DNA of 64,000 nt from positions 7,839,956 through 7,903,955 of the forward strand of contig NC_051095.1 in the NCBI RefSeq assembly GCF_901709675.1, written 5' to 3'. The position numbers and the translations under genes were made by a program. Positions 1 to 30,425 of this stretch are shown here, piece after piece; the stretch's first letter is position 1; each line of letters opens with the position of its first letter. The notes under the pieces were generated by a model that was not told where the DNA came from, did not search any database, and was given only the letters and a program-made list of their open reading frames with translations. The stretch is from Syngnathus acus. Lineage: Eukaryota > Chordata > Actinopteri > Syngnathiformes > Syngnathidae.

Positions 1-1206
1 TAATCTGGTTTAAGTGCGCATTAATACATGTAATAATCACGCTACTTTAAAGTGCATATTTAAAAACAATAATCCATGTAGCCAAACCTTTAAAAAACAT
101 TCACTTTGTAATTGAGGAACAAAAGTGTTTTAGAGACATTTACTTGGTTGATCAGTTGTTGGGGTGTCAACCTTCTAAAAATCCATATTATTCCTTTGGC
201 TAATATTTTATATATTATATTTAAGGAATGCGCTAAAAGAATGCTGAATTGTTGGCATAAATTCATTGTGATGGAGTGGTACAGAAAATGGACGGAGTTA
301 ACAAAGAGTATAGCCATTGTGGCGAAACAGTGAAAGAGTGAGCGTGTGGCAGGTCATCGGTTCCGAATAAACCTCAGAACGTCTTCACACTGCGTAATTG
401 CATCTAAATGTACTTTGATGGAAAGTTTCAAGATCACTCAATTGCCTAATGCACCATTCCTTTCTTAATTCAGCTCCATTAAGGGCTGCTTATATGCTTT
501 ATTGATCTAATTGGTTTGTCGCTCAGACTCTTTCATCAAGGAACACCGTCTACTTAGTATTGACATGACTCTTGGCTGTGTTTGCTAACCGTGTTAGCAT
601 TGAACGCAGCTTTTTGACATCTGGCGTCAAGGCGAATGTCACCAGTGGAGTTTCTTGTATGCAGGCGAGCTCGCTATTCTTAGAGCTCAACTCCAGAATT
701 GTATTTATTGTATGTTCTGTGCAGCCCAACTAGTCGAATCTTGTGTTCTTATTAATATTTTGAGTGTGGACTATGAATTAAACAGTCAAAATCCATCCAT
801 CTCAGGCAGCAGCCATTTTGCTACGTGCTGTCAACTGAAAATGACATCACAGGTCTCAGGTCACAATCAATCACGCCTCGCCAGTTTTTTCACGGCCGTT
901 GACCCAGTGGATTTTTTTGCCATCTATTCTGCATTCCCTAAAGCATATTAATAACTATAAAAAAGCAAATAATTGGTATTTTCTGAATAAAACCAAAATG
1001 TGGACTAATAAAATATGACTTGTCAAAAAACCTCAAAAAGCGCTCTACATTGCCAGGTTTATAAGTCGTCCAATAATCAACTGTTTTAGAGCCCTGATGT
1101 CTAAACACACAAAACAAACAAAAAAAGATTACTATATACACACAAAAACAGGTTTTACCTGCTGATGGAAAAACAAATGCAGTGTAGCACGAGATCAGCA
1201 ATAATA

Positions 1207-2088
1207 CAGTGCCTTGCGAAAGTATTCGGCCCCCTTGAACCTTTCAACATTTCGCGACATTTCAGGCTTCAAACATAAAGATATAAAAGTTTAATTTTTT
1301 GTCAAGAATCAACAAGTGGGACACAATCGTGAAGTGGAACAAAATTTATTGGATAATTTAAACTTTTTTAACAAATAAAAAACTGAAAAGTGGGGCGTGC
1401 AATATTATTCGGCCCCCTTGCGCTAATACTTTGTAGCGCCACCTTTTGCTGCAATTACAGCTGCAAGTCGCTTGGGGTATGTCTCTATCAGTTTTGCACA
1501 TCGAGAGACTGGAATTCTTGCCCATTCTACCTTGCAAAACAGCTCGAGCTCAGTGAGGTTGGATGGAGAGCGTTTGTGAACAGCAGTCTTCTGCTCTTTC
1601 CACAGATTCTCGATTGGATTCAGGTCTGGACTTTGACTTGGCCATTCTAACACCTGGATACGTCTATTTGTGAACCATTCCATTGTAGATTTGGCTTTAT
1701 GTTTTGGCTCATTGTCCTGTTAGAAGATAAATCTCCGTCCCAGTCTCGGGTCTTTTGCAGACTCCAACAGGTTTTCTTCCAGAATGGTCCTGTATTTGGC
1801 TCCATCCATCTTCCCATCATCAAAGATCCTCACTGAACTTCTGGAGTGAGTTTGCTGCACTGAAAGTAAAGGGGCCGAATAATATTGCACGCCCCACTTT
1901 TCAGTTTTTTATTTGTTAAAAAAGTTTAAATTATCCAATAAATTTCGTTCCACTTCACGATTGTGTCCCACTTGTTGTTGATTCTTGACAAAAAATTAAA
2001 TTAAAATTTTATATCTTTATGTTTGAAGCCTGAAATGTGGCGAAATGTTGAAAGGTTCTAGGGGGCCAAATACTTTCGCAAGGCACTG
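1207..2088 (-). mobile_element. Tc1/mariner-like DNA transposon, non-autonomous, with long terminal inverted repeats
   Basis: Both ends read CAGTGCCTTGCGAAAGTA inward, with a mismatch in the 3' copy, and each is flanked by TA (1205-1206 and 2089-2090), the Tc1/mariner target duplication. The inverted repeats are about 210 bp each (roughly 1207-1420 and 1870-2088), so this is a long-TIR (IR/DR-type) element. Between them, on the minus strand (1423-1683), is a remnant of a transposase C-terminus with the hallmark [11 protein letters not shown], which carries the last catalytic Glu of the DDE triad. The rest of the transposase is missing or broken, so the copy is not autonomous. Total length is about 880 bp against about 1.3-1.6 kb for a full element. 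Confidence 0.92.
1423..1683 (-). pseudogene. Tc1-like transposase C-terminal fragment
   Basis: An open frame of about 86 codons lies inside the TIR element. It encodes the C-terminal third of a Tc1 transposase: a [17 protein letters not shown] block followed by the usual Leu/Lys-rich end ([15 protein letters not shown]). The N-terminal helix-turn-helix and the first two catalytic Asp residues are absent. It is a decayed fragment, not a host gene. Confidence 0.85.
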
Positions 2089-3301
2089 TATACTGCTAGC
2101 TATCTGATACCAATCCAATCGTTATCAGTAGGCCTGATTTCGATGTATCTCATTCCAGGAGTTTTTTTTTTTTTTTACTACCACGGTGCATCTCCGAATT
2201 ATGCCACTTGAGATTCAGAGTAATGGTCGCCTACTGTGTAAATTCAGCTTTGGGGCTTCCAACATTTCTTGGTGAATGTCATCAGCAAAGTCAGACCTTG
2301 CTTATGCAGCTTTTCGGCAATTGTGTGTTTAATCTATATCAAAAGCCCGCAACAACCTTTCGTTACTGTGAACACGAGCATGGCTCAAGGGCAAACCGCC
2401 CTCGAGAGCTTGCTGCAGGTAAAAAAATCACTACATGTATCTCAGAAAAGTGATATTTTTGTTTGTGAGTATTTCAGAACACAGAGGAGAAGAATGATTC
2501 AGCCGTCTGATTGTAAGAAATGTACGACAAGGGTCCTTTGGGATGCCGTCGTTGCTACTGAGGGCTAGTCGTCGTTTCATGATAAAAGAAGCAGGTTCTC
2601 CCTTTTGTTCTCGCCGCTTTCACAGTCTTTCCGTCTCCCTCACTTAATCCTCTGGCAGCCGCCAGCTGGGTCCATGTGGTCCTGCAGAAGGGCTTATTGA
2701 TGTGCCATCCAAGATGGAGATGGGAGATTTGACAGACACACTGAGGTGTGAACATGGCGGCAAACATTTTGGCTGCGTCCTCCTGTCCGCTGTGCAGATA
2801 GTATGAACATTTAAAGAATGCATAAAAGCCATGTTTATTTCACCCGTAATGCCGAGCAAATGGTTGCATCATCTGAAATTCTGTTGAGTTGTCACTCCAG
2901 GTTTGTTTGATACTGAAATCCTGTAAGATCGCTGTCCAGGTTGCTCTAATTTTCCCAGGCGCTGGCGTTGGGCCATGATGCGATGTTCATTGTAATTGGC
3001 TCCCTCGACCCAAATGCTGTTAAGCTTTTTATTAGATAAAGCTGATCCCCAGTTGCCTTTAACAATTTTACAGTGACGGTATTGCCAGGAAATGTGGAAA
3101 GTATGAGTGACCAAAAAACAAATTAAGCTTTGGAAGTTTGGGATTGAGTCTTCTCGGCCATGTGTACCTCAAGCTAGTCGACTGGTAGTCCATTTCATTT
3201 TGGTGCTAGATTTATTTAATATTCCTTCCAATTGCTCTGTATTTTTGTCTTTATCATCTTCCACCCGCCGCCATGCTCACTCCTCCTGCTCCTCCCCGCA
3301 G

Positions 3302-20018
<16,717 letters not shown>

Positions 20019-21159
20019 ACAGGTACCGGTCCATCCCTGGGCCTATGAAGCCAATCTAAAGCTGCCTACCAACCCAAGCCCCCTTCAGCTGATGTCTCCA
20101 CAATCCTGGCTTCTAACTTAGTCTTACTAGGCATCGATTCCAAACACGACGTGGTGTGTGGCTTTGTGTTCTGCAAGCTGATATTGGCTGGCTGAAGAGA
20201 TGCACACTTTCTTGCAAATTTAGGTTCATTCTTCACCAAACGTTGTGCATTTTAAAATTATTCAAATGGGTCTTTTCAGCCTCCCTTTTGATGCCTACCC
20301 GACCTCTCACCCCTCATCACCCGCTTTAAATCAAATGTTCCGAATGTGCTAATGCCACCGTTGTTGGGTTCACACACGGGTCAGCTGGCCTGTGTGATTT
20401 CCGCCTTTACGGTTGTTGTGCTGTGACGTGATCATGTGTGCATGTTGGAACCGTGCCTTCATTATTTGTGTCAACCACAGTCAGAATGCAGCTACAGTAC
20501 ATCGGCACGGTGGAAAGGTCACATGATTTAAAGAGTAGTGCTCATCCTAGTTCTTTTTGCAATCAGAAATTGGCACCCTTATTTTATTCTGTAGGTGTTT
20601 TCATCATATTTGTACATGCTGGGGTGCCTTGAGCAAAAGTTGACCCCTCGATAGTTGCTAGCATGCTCACGCAACACATTAATTTACCTCAAGGCACCAC
20701 TGTCATTTTAACAATATGAAGAAAAAAAAATGCAGCATTACCATTATAACATAAAAGCTGTCAAATTAAAACACTTGTGAAAAGAAATGGGATGACGCAA
20801 TTTTCCTATGAGTGGTGGTGACTAACAATGATAGTTTTTTTTTTTTTTTTACGCTTACACGGTTTCGGTGTCCAAAATGTTCATATTGCAGGTCGCAACT
20901 ATTGAGTGGTATTTTTGCCAACATTTTTGCACGATACGAGCAACATCCTATCTCGCGCTTCCCTCGGAAGCTGCAAACTTCCACCTATTCTCTCTCTGCA
21001 ATGTGAACATCAGAGGGTGTAGCACATACTTTTGTTTTTTTTGTGTGTTGTGTTTTGACCACATCCTGTAGTCAGTCAGAGCTACGTGTGATCGCCTGAT
21101 GACTTTTAAAGTGTACAATGGCATCTGGCGCTTAACCCCCATTTGTGTTCCCCAACTAG

Positions 21160-21191
21160 CTGCCCGACGAAGACCAGCTGTGCACATCCAG
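21160..21191 (+). CDS. atp11c: Candidate alternative ATP11C 3' cassette exon (32 nt)
   Basis: A pyrimidine-rich acceptor (TTTGTGTTCCCCAACTAG) and a good donor (CCAG/GTAAAG) bound 32 bases. Read in the phase left by the exon ending at 17695, they give LPDEDQLCTS. The exon would change frame before the candidate at 21972 and end shortly after. I do not recognise these residues from the family. This could be a spurious pair of splice sites. Confidence 0.25.
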
Positions 21192-21971
21192 GTAAAGCAA
21201 GAGGACAGAGTAATATTCACTTTTTGCAGTGGTGAGGAGAAGCCAAGTACAAATACTTCCTGACTGTACTTAAGTAGACTTGCAGGTGTCTTGACGTGTT
21301 TGGAAAACGGTCAACTCAACCAAAGTTGAGATTGTGATCACGGAAATTGCGATCGTTGAAAACCACACGCAATCGTTAAACATGTTCTCATCTAATTTTG
21401 TAAAAACAGCTTACATGTCTTCTCCCAGTGGCTGTGTAATGATTTTTGTAACTCAATTCACCAAGTTAGCGGGGAACATGTTTTGAGAGCGCTTAAGTTG
21501 TCCTAATGCCTGCTAATTCGTAAAACTAGAATTAGCAGAAGGGAAAATAGTCTCTTGCACCTACTTGTTGTCTCCATAGGTAATGTCAAAACTCCATGAA
21601 TCTGTTTGTTGTCACATTGCTCCACAAACTTGAATTTCACACACAAGCCTACCTGTTGAAAACATACATCGTATGTATTGCAGTTGAATTTAATGGTCGA
21701 CGGCAGTGAATGAGTTAGCACTAGTACCATATGACCTGGCTCATGGTTTTAGTCAATTCTACTTAAGTACAGTGTGAACATTTTTGCCACCTCTGTGTCT
21801 CGTCTGTGTGTGTCACAAAACTTTATTTAATCAGGATAATTAGTCTCCCCTATTTTTTCTGTCCCTCTGGTTGCACTGTATTTTCTCTGTGGTGACGTTT
21901 TGTCTGATTTGTGTTTTGGTCTTTCTTTTCCACTGGTGCATATATTGACCACTTTTTTTTTCTTTGTCCAG

Positions 21972-22022
21972 GCTGCAGCCGTGGCTCTCATATCTTACAA
22001 ACAACTGATGGCTCACCAGTGA
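21972..22022 (+). CDS. atp11c: Candidate alternative last exon of ATP11C
   Basis: A very strong acceptor (a nine-T run, then TCTTTGTCCAG, at about 21951-21971) precedes an open frame. Joined directly to the phase-0 exon ending at 17695, it adds AAAVALISYKQLMAHQ and then a TGA stop. The piece L-I-S-Y-K-Q resembles the LLxYKH-type motif that I recall being reported for a C-terminal splice variant of mammalian ATP11C with polarised localisation. The splice signal and phase are visible. The equivalence with the mammalian variant is inference. Confidence 0.4.
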   Translation, partial: AAAVALISYKQLMAHQ

Positions 22023-24210
22023 AGGGACACGGCAGTGGCGGCCATATTTCAGGGTTCTGTGCCAGTCAGGTCAGACGCATGATCACCACGGGAGGAACGG
22101 CGGCACCTCTGACTCTACTTTAAGGAGGGAAAAAAACTCAACTGTCCGTCCTCTCGATTAGTTTTGACAGTCTAACACACACAAACACGCCACCCATGCA
22201 TGATTGCGGAGCAGCTCACCTTTTTCTTTATTCTTTTTTTTTTTTTTATGTACTCAGATGAGAGACTTGACTATTGTCTTTTATCTACAAATGAATGCAT
22301 ACACAATTGCCTTGTCCCAAACACTGACTGCTGTGTTTTAACAAGCAGTTACATTACCACTCACTCTTATGCTCGACTGCATGAGGGGAAAAGTCTTTAT
22401 AATGCAATGTTTTAAAAAAAAAAACGACGAGAAGGACAAGGTGTGTTAAATGGTTATTTGTTTCCCCCCCAACATAGGTATCTGGGCCATCACTTTTTTT
22501 TTTTCTTTCAATCAGTGGTCTGAAAACCTGTCATTCAAGTTTGTTAGTTTGCTGAAACCCGTCCACGCGCTCTAAAAAAAAAAGCCAAAAACGTGTGTGT
22601 CTCTGTGTGGGGGGATTAAGGAATGGATTAGCGATTTAGGGGCAGTGTGGCAAAGCTCATAGCGTGACCTCAATCTTCACGCCTTAAAAGTGTTTTTGTT
22701 TAATTTAAAGATTCCAATTAAGATGAGAGATTTAATATATGTGCTATACTGTATGAAGCTCATATGCTGAAAGCCAAAAAAAGACTCGGACATTTGTGAC
22801 TTGAAAGTGTTGTTTTTTGTTGTGCATGCCCACAAAATTCCTGAATGGCTCAAGAGAAGCCACAAATACCTGTGGGAAACTTGCATTAATTTGCCTTTTA
22901 CAGTGGTGCCTTGACTTACAAATTTAATTAGTTGCGTGACCATGCTTACAACTCTAATCTCTTATCTTCAGGTATTGTTTGCAGTTGAAATGAATGGAAA
23001 TGCCATTAATTGCAGCAGCAACCCCCCAAAAAAAATATTTTTCACAATAAACACATCCAGTAGTGTCACAAGTAAATTAAAACTAAACAAATTGAGCAGT
23101 TTTTTCTACATTTCAGTTTTATTAGATCTACCACAGTGACATTGGTATTTGTTAGCCCATTCATAGCATTAGCAGGAATATGATAGCAATAAGGTAACAC
23201 ACGCTAAGGCAACATGAGGTTTTAAATACAGGTTTTGAAGAATTGTTCGCTATCTGCCAAACTGCTGCTTGCTGTGAAGTGATTTGACTTCACTATACAA
23301 CCAACACTTGGATTTTTCTGGTTTTATTTTTGCTCACAAGTCAAAGCAACAACAACAAAAGTCCAATGTTGGCTCTTAATTCCAAAAGCAAGTCAGGTCA
23401 CGCATATCTGAAGGCATCACTGTATTTGGAAAGAAATAGGGCCAAATCAGCCGTGGACACGTTGCTTTTTAAATGAAGCTAGAATTAGCCAAATGGTTTG
23501 TTTGACAAGCAACTTGAAATGAAATCCTACGAAAATTCTTTGACCACTACTGCGCTGTTGACGAGACATCAATGGTTCATCAAGGCACGTGAACCTCACT
23601 ATGTACACGGTAGCCCACTGTGAGGAGGTGATATTATAAAATAAATATACTGTATGATGATGCATTCCCTTCAACCATCCAATTACTTTTACAGCCATTA
23701 TATTAAGGGTGAGGTTTTCCACATGAGTATATTTTTCCGTATTTATTAAGGTATCATTTGACTCGCAAATGTTCTATTTTTAGGTCTTACTATGGAAAGT
23801 TAGCCTGTCTTGATATTCTTACAAAAAAAAATGCTTTCAGGCTTTATGAGTTACCTCCTGACTGCACTGTGCTGGCAAAAGAAGTCAAGCCTGCTTTGTT
23901 ATGAAACTTTACAACCTTTAAGTGGCATCAGTGATGCCTTTTCTTTTTTTTTTCCCCCCCGACGGCTTTCAACCTTTGTGGAGTTTGTTTCCCATGTCTA
24001 AACAGAAATCTCAACAGCGGATTGTATTTTTAACCCTTTTCTCTTTTCCCGAGCTACTTTTCTGTAAGAAAATCAAAATGTACCAAAAACCAAGAGGTTA
24101 TGGACACCGTACCATCTTGTGCCCTTTTTTGGCTCGCCAGCCTCAAAACACTCCTCGACCTCTAAGATGAATGTATTGAAATTCTATTTAAATTCTGAAA
24201 GTTTCTCTTT

Positions 24211-24216
24211 AATAAA
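24211..24216 (+). terminator. Possible polyadenylation signal AATAAA for ATP11C
   Basis: A canonical hexamer follows a T-rich stretch about 4.2 kb after the main stop codon. Other AATAAA copies (for example 23046) are also possible, so the true 3' end is not settled. Confidence 0.25.
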
Positions 24217-25501
24217 GACCATTTTTGAAGATAAAAACCCATGTTCTCATTTCTGTGTGCGTGTGTTTGAGGACACCAAGCAGATGCTGTGCAGGAATGA
24301 GACTGCTGGCAGGATAATCTGGATCAACTGCGCGGCTGCTTTTTGGCTGTGGCCTCCCCATCCACGCAGGAGTAATTCATTTATTTCTTTTAATGGCCTT
24401 TTCAATTACCTTGAGTAAAAAGAACATCGGGGCATTTGTCGACTCCTTCTGTCTAGCTCCACAGGATTTTTCCTGCTTTTCTAAGACACCTTGATGCATT
24501 TTTAAGAGTTGGGTGTCTATTAGAGGGCACCTGGAAATTCATTCCAGGAGTGCATGATGCCAGTAAAGTCTGGGAAAGGTTTAGAATTTCTTCCAAAATG
24601 GATGAGTGGAAACTTTTCGCATCTGAAACCAATACCTTAATAGCATAATTGCTTCAGGCTTTTTTTGAATGGCTGTTGAAAACAAAAACAAATTATACCC
24701 AATTAGAGTAGCCCCGTCACTTCAATTTAACCTGAAATGGAAATACACAGCTATTAAGCTGACAGTAATCCTTTCAATTCTATTCAAAGATTTGCTTCTT
24801 GATAAACATTCAAAGGTAATTGCTGAAAACTACCTAATGGCGGCCTAGTCATAGTTTGAACTCCATACAGGAAGTGTGTCTATCGCAGTCACGGCCCACT
24901 TCGATTTGAGCTAAGAAAAGACTCAAGTGTGGGTCGCAGTGCTCACAATGAAACGGTTGTTCCCTTTGTATGTAATTGTGCAGTGGCTGGCTAAGGGTGT
25001 GTTGGGACTTTCATGGTCTCTCACAAAAGCGCTCTCTTCCACAGCTGCTTCGTGTCGGTGACTACAAGAACACTCGCAGCCAAACAATCCTGCCCACTGT
25101 AATGCGTTCAGAGCCCAAAGCCGAAGCCATAAAACACCGGAGCATGAATTACAGCAAAGAGTTGGCTTGTTGTCAAGACTTTATAGTGCAAAGCTGACGC
25201 ACTCAAGCTCCAAAAGAGAGAGAGAGAGAGGGAAGCTGGAGGAGGGGCAGTAGCCCGGCAGGCAGCTGTGGTCAGACGGAAGGAATCATGTTTGTTGTGA
25301 GTGACAAAACAGCTGACTGAATGTTTGCTTGACTGAATGTTTGCTTTCATGCAGTTCAAGGTCAGCAAGTTCCGGCAGCTTGAATGAAGCCCAGCGGGGG
25401 GATGCTCGCTTACACGCGGCAGCCGTGTATGTAGAACAGGGACCAGGATGTGAGAAGCTTTGGATTACTCCAGCCGTCTGCTGTGCGGCCACTTGGGGGG
25501 A

Positions 25502-28500
25502 ATGGGCCCGGCCTCCATGCAAGAGGAGTCCATGACAGAGTCCGAGGAAGAGATGGAGAGCTACGGCTGCCTCCTGCAGGCCCGATCCCAGCTGGAGAGC
25601 ACACTGCAGCGTGAGTACAGGCAACGCAAACTACATGGGTGCTGGAAAATAATGCTGGGATTTTTCAAAAGTCTATACACCCTTGTTCAAATGGCAGGTT
25701 TTGCTATATTTAAAAATGACGAGATAAATCATTTAATTATTTTTTCCCCCACTGTTAATGTGAGCTGGGAAACTCAATTGGAAAATAAGAGAGAGGATGC
25801 GGGGGGAGGGGGAGAAAATGTAATTGCACAAGTGCGCACACCCTCATAGCTGAGCATGTGGCTGTGTAAACAATCAACCAATCACATAATACCTGCTACA
25901 ATTTAAAGAGCTGATTAACTGCAAATAAGGTTCAAATGTTCTGTACTGCAGGGTTGCATTACTTGTATAGCACATGGTCACGCCAGTGTGATTAAAAAGG
26001 ACATTCTATGAATAACAACTCGAGTATGAGTTAGTAATCTGTGGAAAAAAACAATGCATACACTGAGTTCATTTTTTTTTTTATCAATGCATGAACGTGG
26101 ATGTTGTGATCAATATTATTCATGTCATTCGAGGGATTCGGTTACCCATTTGAATCGGTCACAGATGGTTTCCTAATTTTTGTTGCTAATAATTTGCCTC
26201 GCAGACTCGTATTCCGTCGCCACAGCGATTTGGAAAATGTGCCTTTATAAACATAATAATGCTCCGTTTGCACTTAAATGCATATTTATCTAACACACAA
26301 TGTTTGTAGTGACTACTGCTAGTACTGAAATAAATCAGTCAGTTCATTGTTGAGCAAGTGCTGTAAACACTGAAAATGTTTAGAGAATGTGAGCCATATA
26401 TTTGAAAACTGTCACTCAGTGGACGTGTTAAATGAATCTGCTCTGTCCTAATACGGCACAAACGTTGGTATTTTTCATTTGGATAGTCACCAAAGGCAGT
26501 ACTGAACCCTCGAGTTTGAGTTTCACGGAGACTATCACCTCCCCCCGAGGATAATAGGATTACCTTGGCAAGCTTATCTCATTGTTTAATTAACAGACCT
26601 TGGCATTTTATGTTAGTGTGTGTGAACTGAGACCACACAGGGGGAATCAAAAGCTTTTTATTTTATTTTTAAATATATACAGTGAGCATGCTAGCTAGGT
26701 TAATCTTACAAGTGATCATTGATTGAGGGTTCAGCATTGTAACCTGGGATTGGTGTTTGGATAGTCTGTTATAGCTAAATGAGAACCTTCCATCAAACAA
26801 ACAAACAATGCAACCCCAAGCTTGCGTTATCAAGAATAACAAAATATAAAAAATAACAATAAAAATAAATCACGATTATTTGTACACAAGAGGCAATGTT
26901 GATGGGTTATTTTTTAGTGGTGTCATAAAATTTTATTTGTTTATTTTTAGGTATTTTGGGACAGCATATCACTTTACACAATTTAATAATACCTAAATTG
27001 TCTACTCTTATCTAAAAAAAAAACATCCTTCGCTGTTTCTATACAAAAATGTTGTGCAAGTCTGTGAAATTGTTTGTTGACACAACACTGGTGTGTAAAC
27101 TCGTGAGAAAAAATGTGGAATTAAAAACCTGGGGATTAAAACCGTTCGCGTTTGGGAGTCAGACACAAGTATGATGCTCAAATCTGAGGTCAAAGAATAA
27201 CGTTTGTTGTTATATTTGTATTGGGTCACATCTTTACGAGATTTGTTCTGTATCAGACTGACCACACGTAGCATAAAAAACAGAGTGCTGCAGTGGTTTT
27301 GTTTGAATTTGGTCAACACGGATAAATGCCACCATGTCAGATTACATTGCAAGACTTCTGGGATTTGCAGGGATTTGTACAGGGTGACAACTAAACCTTG
27401 TTTTCTCCAACATTCCTCCAATGGGGATTATTTGGTTCCCACTTCTGCAAAACCTGGAAAGATTGCGACAAAGCTCAGAGGAACGCCGGCCGGCACACTT
27501 AGCGGGTGCATGATTGTTTATCTGGGTCACACTGTTTACGAATAGAAAGATTTCACATATTTATTGAATGTATCCACTTTATTGTCTTTGATGGAAATAT
27601 ACTGTAAAGCCATCTTCAATCCTTTCTCATGTTCCTGAAGTGCAGCACAGAGTGTAAATGTCAATTTATCCGAGGTAACTTCATCCTGGCCCGGGTTCAG
27701 ACGCTCTCAGTTACACACGCGCATCAAATATTCAGAAGTTAGCGGCCGAGTTCATTACAAATAAGGGCTCAACTCTCGTGCTGTGTTGTTGTACCCTAAG
27801 GAATATTTAATTTATTTTATCTTTTTATTTTTATTTCATTTAAATTGTAAATCAAACCAAATAAGTTCTTGTTTAAATGGCCAAATCATATTTTGAAGGA
27901 AAATAGTTAATAGTGTGAATCATGAATTCTTTTCTACCCCAAACTAATTTAAAAATGTGCTTTTATAGTTTCTTGCTGGTTTATGTTGGTATTTATTTAA
28001 TTATACAAAGCATTTTGTTTCCTTGAATGTGATATCAATTGTGGAAATTGTTAAGCACTTGGAGAATTTGGATTAGAATGAATATAAAACAGAATCCAAT
28101 GGTGTAAAACTCCTCTCGACTTATAAATAAATTGCTTTGTTTGTGTTTGAGACTTTTCCATTCTTTTGCAGAGGTGACGGTTCCAGTGAGCATGAAGGAG
28201 GTCGGCGGCTACATTGAGAAACAGGTCGCATACCTGTCAGGTGAGTTCTTATCCCGCTCAAAAATGCTAATGTGAAGCGGCACCACGGAGAAGTCCATTT
28301 ATTGTATACGTCCCCCCCTCCAGGTGGCCGCGGAGAAGACTCCAGTGTCATCATCACGCTCCCGGAAAGCTCCGCCTTCAGGGACATACCGGAAGAGGCC
28401 TTGGCTAAAGTCTTCACGTACCTCACGCTCATCCCTCGGTGCGTTTTGCTCTCACAAATTGCCCAGACAAGACATAAAAAACATAAGAATATGTCACCCT

Positions 28501-30391
28501 GATGGTAGACATGTTTACCTCCTTCTCATCCCTTTCCATGTTTGAAGTGTTGCGCTCAATCAGTGTTCTTACCCAATAATTAAAATGGTTCTTTACAATG
28601 ATACCAAACTTACAAATTAGCATTTTTGTGTGCGTGCCATATGTAGCCTGAATTCGCTGCAGTGCACCAAACGTGTTCAGTTGACATTCTGAGCACAGCC
28701 TCAGCATGGCCTCACCGGACAGGCGCTGTGTTCGATGTTCTGCTGATGTCAGCACTTGCAGCAGTCGGGAATTCTCACTTGGCTCTGCAGTCTCTTGACA
28801 AATCGACAGCAGCATGTTGTCAAACGTTTTGGGTTGCGAGAGCCCCTACAAGGGTTTTATTTCCCCCCCCATGAACAACTATCATGTGAACCCTTAAATG
28901 TTGTGAGGATTTCTATTCATGATCTGTTTAATAGAAACACCTTTGATTGAATTAAATTCTGTTTGCCATATGACAATCACCCACCCTGAACGCCCCTCCC
29001 TCCCCCACACAGAACGAGGCAACCAGGAGTAAAGTTCATCATCATTTTAGACCGAAGATTGGACACATGGGCTTCGATCAAGACTGCATTGGCCAGAATA
29101 GCAGTGAGTTTATTTCCATAGCGATTACATTTTTCCATATCTGTCCTGAACGACTGCTTAGTCATGGAGTTGTTCATAGAGCATTTGAATAATTCCTTTT
29201 TGTCAACTTATAACTATTAATTGGACGGACTGAGGTTTGATAGGAGACAGAGAGAAGGGAGCAAAAACAAAGAACTGCGAAATGGTAAGGCATGGTTGGC
29301 TCGAGATCTGGCGTAAAGACCGACAAATAGGACAGGACATGGCATACGGCACAGGTGTCAAAGTCAAGGCCCGGGGGCCAGATACGGCCCGCCGCATCGT
29401 TTTATGTCGCCCGCAAAGACAAATTGTGCATCAAATTCGTGTGTCAATACTAAAATTGCAAATTGTCTTCACTTTTAATATATTTTCTTCTAAATATTTG
29501 ACCAGTTTTTACTCGTCTGATTTGAAAACGACTTATTTGTTTTGTAGCTTTTACTGTACATAATGAGGTGCTCATACTTTTATTTGGGTTTACAGTCGTA
29601 TTGGCCCTCCGAAAGAAGCTATGACGACAATGCGGCCCAAGGAAAAAATTTGTTTGACACCCCTGGCATACAGGATAAGCCACCCAGAACAGGTCACCAG
29701 CCAGTCGCAGGGCACACAAACAGCCATTCACACTCACAATAACTCCTACGAGCGATTTGGAGTTCTCAATCGGCCTACCATGCCTGACTTTGGAATGTGG
29801 GAGGGACTATACAAAGCAGTCTAACGTTATTGATACATACAGCTTCGGGACAAGGCTGGACGTGAGAAGCAGAAAACACGTCAGATTTGGACTGGCTCAG
29901 ACCGGCGAGAGCAATATGTAAAGAGTTGTAAACAACACAGCACAAACCAGATGACTAGACATTCCATATTGTTTTGAGAAACAGTTTGCAGTGGCGTACA
30001 ATTGCTCAGCTGCGTCACACTGAGACTGTTTCTAGCATTTCGGGATAGCCTGGCACCGATAGAAATGTAAAACAACCCCCCCAAAAAAGAAGGTGGGATG
30101 ACGCGGGCTCTGCAGAGAGGATGAAGATGATGATGATGAGGCAGGCACAGAGTGTTCGCCTGCATCCTTCCTTCCTTCTCCGGAGCGAGGCTGCTGCTGA
30201 TGCTTTCCTCGTGGAGCTGTCAAATAATACAAGCCGGATAGATGTCCCGCTATCACAACATGGCTGAGACATGTTGCCGGAGAGGACTCGCAAAGATTCG
30301 GACCAGCCCGGTAACGATGATTTTTCCACTCCCCCTTGCTGCAGGAGTTTGGGTGAAGTTTGAGGGCGGGAATGCGGCAATGAGTGGAAAG

Positions 30392-30425
<34 letters not shown>

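Larger units (their letters stand above)
1..3301. other. Non-coding region upstream of ATP11C exon 2 (probably intron 1)
   Basis: No exon could be supported here apart from the repeats listed separately. The first recognisable ATP11C exon (3302) starts inside the family's N-terminal region, so a short first coding exon of about ten codons is missing. In mammals that exon is separated by a long intron and here it probably lies before base 1. The stretch from 2091 to 3301 is mixed-composition sequence with short spurious open frames and no splice-bounded coding segment that I recognise. Confidence 0.5.
20019..25501. other. ATP11C 3' region and ATP11C-MCF2 spacer
   Basis: The region contains the ATP11C 3' UTR of the main isoform, two splice-bounded candidates for alternative 3' exons (21160-21191 and 21972-22022) and several AATAAA signals (23046, 24211). 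The last 300 bases, with a GA-rich tract near 25217-25232, probably include the MCF2 promoter and 5' UTR. There is no other recognisable gene on either strand. Confidence 0.55.

Noticed and set aside
25460-25501. Upstream extension of the MCF2 first exon
   Set aside because: The frame is open back to 25454 but has no ATG before 25502, and a TGA lies at 25451. Only an unseen upstream exon could make it coding.
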